Shown here piece by piece: positions 60,998 through 64,000 of a DNA stretch of 64,000 bases (its first letter is position 1; every line of letters begins with the position of its first letter). The stretch comes from Lientehia hominis (GTDB lineage: Bacteria; Bacillota; Clostridia; Lachnospirales; Lachnospiraceae): NCBI RefSeq assembly GCF_021044755.1, contig NZ_JAJNOR010000001.1, positions 744,001-808,000 on the forward strand, given 5' to 3'. A program made the translations under genes and the position numbers. Under the pieces are notes generated by a model. That model was not told the DNA's origin, made no database searches, and worked only from the letters and a program-made list of their open reading frames with translations.

Positions 60998-61118
60998 TCC
61001 TCCTTAAAGTTCAATGAACAAAGAACGGACGACCAAGGAGGAAGGCTACTGACAGCGGCCGCACTTCTACGGCCACTGCGCCCGGACTACCAACCGGACT
61101 GTGTTTTTATCTTTGCTG
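60998..61118 (-). ncRNA. yjdF leader RNA (candidate azaaromatic-type riboswitch)
   Basis: About 120 nt between a clear promoter and yjdF, without a reading frame. It contains paired segments such as AGTCCGGTTGG / CCGGGC and GGCCGTAGAAGTGCGGCC on the minus strand. The yjdF motif is known to precede this gene family in Firmicutes. I infer it from position; the consensus itself was not checked. Confidence 0.6.
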
Positions 61119-61123
61119 TCTCC

Positions 61124-61153
61124 ATACTACCGTTTTGACGGTACTTCTGTCAA
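61124..61153 (-). promoter_or_regulatory. yjdF promoter
   Basis: On the minus strand TTGACA (61148-61153), 18 bp, TAGTAT (61124-61129). Confidence 0.65.
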
Positions 61154-61216
61154 GCCAACTGTTTTAGCTGAGACCTGATCGGAACCGGCCGCAATGATTC
61201 AAATAACTATCTTGTT

Positions 61217-62509
61217 TCATACTTCCATATTCGCCTGGCCGCAGAAATCGTTTTCTGCGCTCCCTATCTGCATGGATATCCCGCGGCTGTACCAGGCGAT
61301 CGCAGCGGACAGAAGCGCAGATACAAGAAATATCCATCCTTCTCTGCCTGCCATCTTTTCAAACAACAGTCCGTAGGTCATCTGCCCCAGTGGCTGAGAA
61401 CATGTGGAGATAGCCAGTATCCAGGAAATCACCTTTCCGATCATGGCCGCCGGAGTCGTTCTCTGGATATAGGCCATAATCTGGATTGTGTAGAGCGTGG
61501 AGCAAACCATGATCAAAAATCCAGAAACTGCAAATACTCCATAGGATATAAAATCCGAGGAATGCAGCAGAAGGACCAGCCCCATCGGAATCACACCGAA
61601 ACAGCATACCAGCAGAATCTTCCAGCTTTTTCGAATGTTCAGCTTTTTGTTCAGTACGCCGGCTGATATCCCGCCTGCCAAGCCTCCAAGCGCAAGGATT
61701 CCCTGCAGATATCCCAGCATCTGGGAAGAGAGACTGGAAGGAAAATGAAGGACCTGTGTGACGACTACAGGAAAACTGATGATGATAAGCGCGGACAGGG
61801 TAAAATTGATCATGGCGCAGCATATTGTCATCTTTCCTATCACCGCATTTTCTTTTCCTATGAACCGAACGCTGCCTTTCAAGTCTCTCCATGCCGTCCG
61901 GATGATCCGCTCGCTCCGCTTCTGCTTCTGAAAAGGAATATTAATGAATATCTCCATGACCGCCGATATGGTGAAACACACCGTACATACGTATAACACC
62001 GGCAGGATTCCCCAAATCTGATAGACGATACCGCCCAAAGCAGGCCCCAGGAGCCCGGAAAGTGACGCTACCATATTGATGACTGCGTTGGCAGACATCA
62101 GCCCTTCCCGCTTTACGAGTAAAGGAATGCTGGCCTGCACCGAAGGCTGATACGCTCCCGATATCCCATAGAGAAAAAACAGCACGATCAGGATCATGAC
62201 CACCAGATCCGCCTTTCCATAAAGGAGCGCAAATAAAAACACCAAAGCCGCCGTAAAAAAGTCCAGCACTACCATGATGTTCCGCTTATTCACCCTGTCG
62301 GCAATCAATCCTCCGATGGGGGACATCAGAAACATTGGGATGAAGGTACAGCCGGACACCACTCCCAGCAGAGCCGATGAACCGGTCTCCCTCAGCAGAT
62401 GCAACGGCAGAGCAAATCTCAGCACTGCATTTCCGAACAGAGAAATGATCTGTCCGATCACAACCATGACAAAATCCTTTGAAACAATCTGTTGTCTTTG
62501 TTCTTCCAT
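61217..62509 (-). CDS. MFS multidrug-type exporter
   Basis: 430 aa with about 12 membrane helices, of the MFS_3/MdtG-like group common in Firmicutes. LFGNAVLRFALPLHLL, SPIGGLIADRVNKRNIMVVLDF (in two pieces) is the MFS loop motif, and YQPSVQASIPLLV follows. Predicted efflux of toxic compounds. A TetR gene directly upstream and a shared palindromic operator indicate drug-responsive control. Confidence 0.88.
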   Translation of the reverse strand: MEEQRQQIVSKDFVMVVIGQIISLFGNAVLRFALPLHLLRETGSSALLGVVSGCTFIPMFLMSPIGGLIADRVNKRNIMVVLDFFTAALVFLFALLYGKADLVVMILIVLFFLYGISGAYQPSVQASIPLLVKREGLMSANAVINMVASLSGLLGPALGGIVYQIWGILPVLYVCTVCFTISAVMEIFINIPFQKQKRSERIIRTAWRDLKGSVRFIGKENAVIGKMTICCAMINFTLSALIIISFPVVVTQVLHFPSSLSSQMLGYLQGILALGGLAGGISAGVLNKKLNIRKSWKILLVCCFGVIPMGLVLLLHSSDFISYGVFAVSGFLIMVCSTLYTIQIMAYIQRTTPAAMIGKVISWILAISTCSQPLGQMTYGLLFEKMAGREGWIFLVSALLSAAIAWYSRGISMQIGSAENDFCGQANMEV

Positions 62510-62566
62510 AAATAAACCTCTATCCTTCTGTTTTGTTATGAGTCAGAATTTCTGTCTCAATATTTA

Positions 62567-62583
62567 ATACCAACCGTTGGTAT
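62567..62583. promoter_or_regulatory. TetR operator before MFS gene
   Basis: ATACCAACCGTTGGTAT, a perfect 8-bp-arm palindrome 58 bp before the exporter start. It matches the two sites before tetR. Confidence 0.82.
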
Positions 62584-62652
62584 GTATCAAGTCAAAAAAA
62601 TATGCCTTTTCATACTCCAGCACCAGTATATCCGGCGGTGTCTCCCGCCGGA

Positions 62653-63315
62653 TCATTCCAATTTTCTATTTTGCCTGTAAATCTCCGCGTATTTTTCAAG
62701 CTGCTCGACCATTCCGTCTTCGATGACATCCACGCCCCACAGCTTAAGCGTGTACTGAAAAAACCGCATCCTCCGCACAGCCTCTTCCGGTGTGCAGTGG
62801 TAAACCATAGGATTCAGCCAAATGCCCCCCAGTAAAAGCAGTGTCTCCGAAAGCTCCTTCGGATAATCTGTCACTATGGAGCCGTCCTCTATCCCTTCCC
62901 GAATCGTGGGAAGTATATAGGATACGGATTCATCCTGTATGGATTCAGCCAGGTAGCGGACCAGAAGCTGGGGATTTTTCAGCATATCAGGAGCGGCCGT
63001 GAACATTTCTATCTGAGAAGACTGATAGACAGATTCATGAAACATGAGCCGGAGCTTTTCTTTTCCGGTGAGGTCCTTCCTGTCCCGAATCTTCTGCATT
63101 TTTTCCTCGGCTCCGGAATATATCCGGTCAGCTACGGCTATCATGATATCTTCCTTTGATTTAAAGTGATGATAAATAGCTCCCTTACTCAGCCCTCCCA
63201 GATGATTGATAATCTCCTGAATAGAGGTATGCTCATATCCCTTTTCTATAAACAGCCTGGTGGCTGTTTCAATGATCAAATTTCTGGTTTCCTCTGGATA
63301 TTTATTTCTGGCCAT
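62653..63315 (-). CDS. TetR/AcrR-family repressor
   Basis: 220 aa. The HTH (TRNLIIETATRLFIEKGYEHTSI, in pieces, and GGLSKGAIYHHFKSKEDIM) is typical, with a C-terminal ligand domain. ATG 63315 follows GGAGAGA; a longer upstream frame would run through the operators. It likely represses itself and the MFS exporter. Confidence 0.92.
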   Translation of the reverse strand: MARNKYPEETRNLIIETATRLFIEKGYEHTSIQEIINHLGGLSKGAIYHHFKSKEDIMIAVADRIYSGAEEKMQKIRDRKDLTGKEKLRLMFHESVYQSSQIEMFTAAPDMLKNPQLLVRYLAESIQDESVSYILPTIREGIEDGSIVTDYPKELSETLLLLGGIWLNPMVYHCTPEEAVRRMRFFQYTLKLWGVDVIEDGMVEQLEKYAEIYRQNRKLE

Positions 63316-63330
63316 TTCTTTTCTCTCCAT

Positions 63331-63371
63331 ACATACCAATGGTATGTTTATTATACATACGATTGGTATGT
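63331..63371. promoter_or_regulatory. Two TetR operators before tetR
   Basis: ACATACCAATGGTATGT (63331-63347) and ACATACGATTGGTATGT (63355-63371), centres 24 bp apart. Each is a 17-bp palindrome (the second with one mismatch) sharing TACCAA/TTGGTA arms with the site before the exporter. Confidence 0.82.
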
Positions 63372-63464
63372 CTGTCAATGACTTTATTTTTTTAAGTTGG
63401 CAAAATTTTCTTGACTTTGAGTCCGCTCCAGGTGCTATAGTTTTGACATTCAGGAGGTGATACA

Positions 63465-64000
63465 TTGAAAAACAAAGGATACTGGTATAAAAAAATAATT
63501 CAGTTGGCTGCAGGATTCATGGCTCTCTTCGTTCTCTCTGGATGCGGAGCTCCAGAAACACGGGAAGCGACAGAAGCCCCGGAGAGTCCTGTGCCTCTGG
63601 AAACAGACGCAGTTTCAGCAGACCTTGACCGGGTGTATTTTCTCAACGGCAATGATGTCTATGAAGAAAACGGCGAACTGAAAAAGGTGCAGAGTGACTG
63701 TGCTGTGATCCGCAGCAACGGACATTGGGGAATCATCGACGTCGGAATTGGAGATTATGGAAATATCCGGACTCAGCTGACGGAACAGCTGCAGCAACTT
63801 ACCCAGTTAAACGGGGGGCAGATACAGCTGGATTTTATCCTCATCACCCACTCACATGTGGATCACGGAGGATATTTCTCCAGTTTGTTCAAGGATAATC
63901 CCAATATCACGATGTCTGACAGCTGTACGATTTATCTGAAGGATTATGAAAACAATAATCCTTCGTATTCCAATCCCGAAATGGAGTCCTTATACAACAA
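63465..64000 (+). CDS. MBL-fold metallohydrolase lipoprotein (5' part)
   Basis: Runs off the window end after 178 codons. TTG start at 63465 with AGGAGGTGAT. A lipoprotein signal (about 10-27, FVLSGC, C27 lipidated) is followed by a Thr/Glu/Pro linker. The metallo-beta-lactamase fold then shows GIIDVGIGDYG and the metal motif THSHVDHGG (HxHxDH). Probably a secreted hydrolase (ComEC/DHH-like MBL); substrate unknown. Divergent from the TetR gene. Confidence 0.85.
   Translation, partial: MKNKGYWYKKIIQLAAGFMALFVLSGCGAPETREATEAPESPVPLETDAVSADLDRVYFLNGNDVYEENGELKKVQSDCAVIRSNGHWGIIDVGIGDYGNIRTQLTEQLQQLTQLNGGQIQLDFILITHSHVDHGGYFSSLFKDNPNITMSDSCTIYLKDYENNNPSYSNPEMESLYN

Noticed and set aside
1..64000. 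CRISPR arrays, insertion sequences, prophage or integrase genes
   Set aside because: No regularly spaced direct repeats, transposase or integrase motifs were seen anywhere in the window.

Overview
The window looks like the chromosome of a spore-forming, mid-GC Clostridia species, most likely a gut Lachnospiraceae member. This rests on the gene content: an alpha/beta-type small acid-soluble spore protein, AddAB instead of RecBCD, RelQ, a DarA-type c-di-AMP receptor, PadR/DUF1700/DUF4097/PspC, a YjdF protein behind a leader RNA, an RFN (FMN) riboswitch on a RibU transporter, strong GGAGG ribosome binding sites and frequent TTG starts. It carries about 60 genes, mostly on the minus strand. I see no insertion sequence, prophage or CRISPR array. 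It reads as core chromosome with a few gene relics and one inverted repeat pair.

Layout. 0-6 kb: TetM-family GTPase, c-di-AMP receptor, a 45-aa conserved-looking small protein, an Rrf2 regulator, and divergent cysK and metY whose promoters share a palindromic operator (sulfur assimilation). 6-12 kb: DUF305 lipoprotein, CobW GTPase, NADP-type secondary alcohol dehydrogenase, deoC, GntR regulator, YoaP-like acetyltransferase, XRE regulator. 12-14.6 kb: tRNA-Leu(UAG) and an NSS sodium symporter bracketed by two inverted copies of a hairpin-rich repeat; beyond the second copy lies a further stretch with several potential hairpins. 14.6-19 kb: CBS protein, spore protein, PadR-led envelope module, C39-like lipid-facing peptidase. 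19-29 kb: alaA-type aminotransferase, YhfC protease-like protein, addA/addB, relQ. 29-34 kb: FMN-binding-like membrane protein, FAH-family hydrolase, trpS, luxS, TipAS-type MerR regulator.

34-40 kb holds a compact five-gene operon: xth, ABC-F, a GH13 protein lacking two catalytic residues, TraX-like protein and PfkB kinase. The tail of a TetR gene follows the kinase in the same frame. 40-47.7 kb: a second ABC-F protein, a Fic-domain relic, CarD-like regulator, thioesterase, a response regulator lacking the phospho-acceptor Asp, and ppx-ppk1. 47.9-54.5 kb: AAA ATPase, pheA and a folate cluster (folC, folE, HD protein, folP, folB-folK fusion). 54.6-59.2 kb: small membrane protein, a polyol-type SDR and zinc dehydrogenase pair next to a ROK regulator, and a stand-alone eukaryotic-type HisA. 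59.2-64 kb: riboswitch-controlled ribU, yjdF with leader RNA, a TetR-regulated MFS exporter with matching operators, and a truncated MBL-fold lipoprotein.

The most unusual items are the two degenerate proteins (GH13 at 35563-37455 and response regulator at 43258-43959), the inverted hairpin repeats around tRNA-Leu, the hairpin-rich intergenic region at 14101-14480, and the shared sulfur operator. No wholly new multi-gene system can be claimed from sequence alone.
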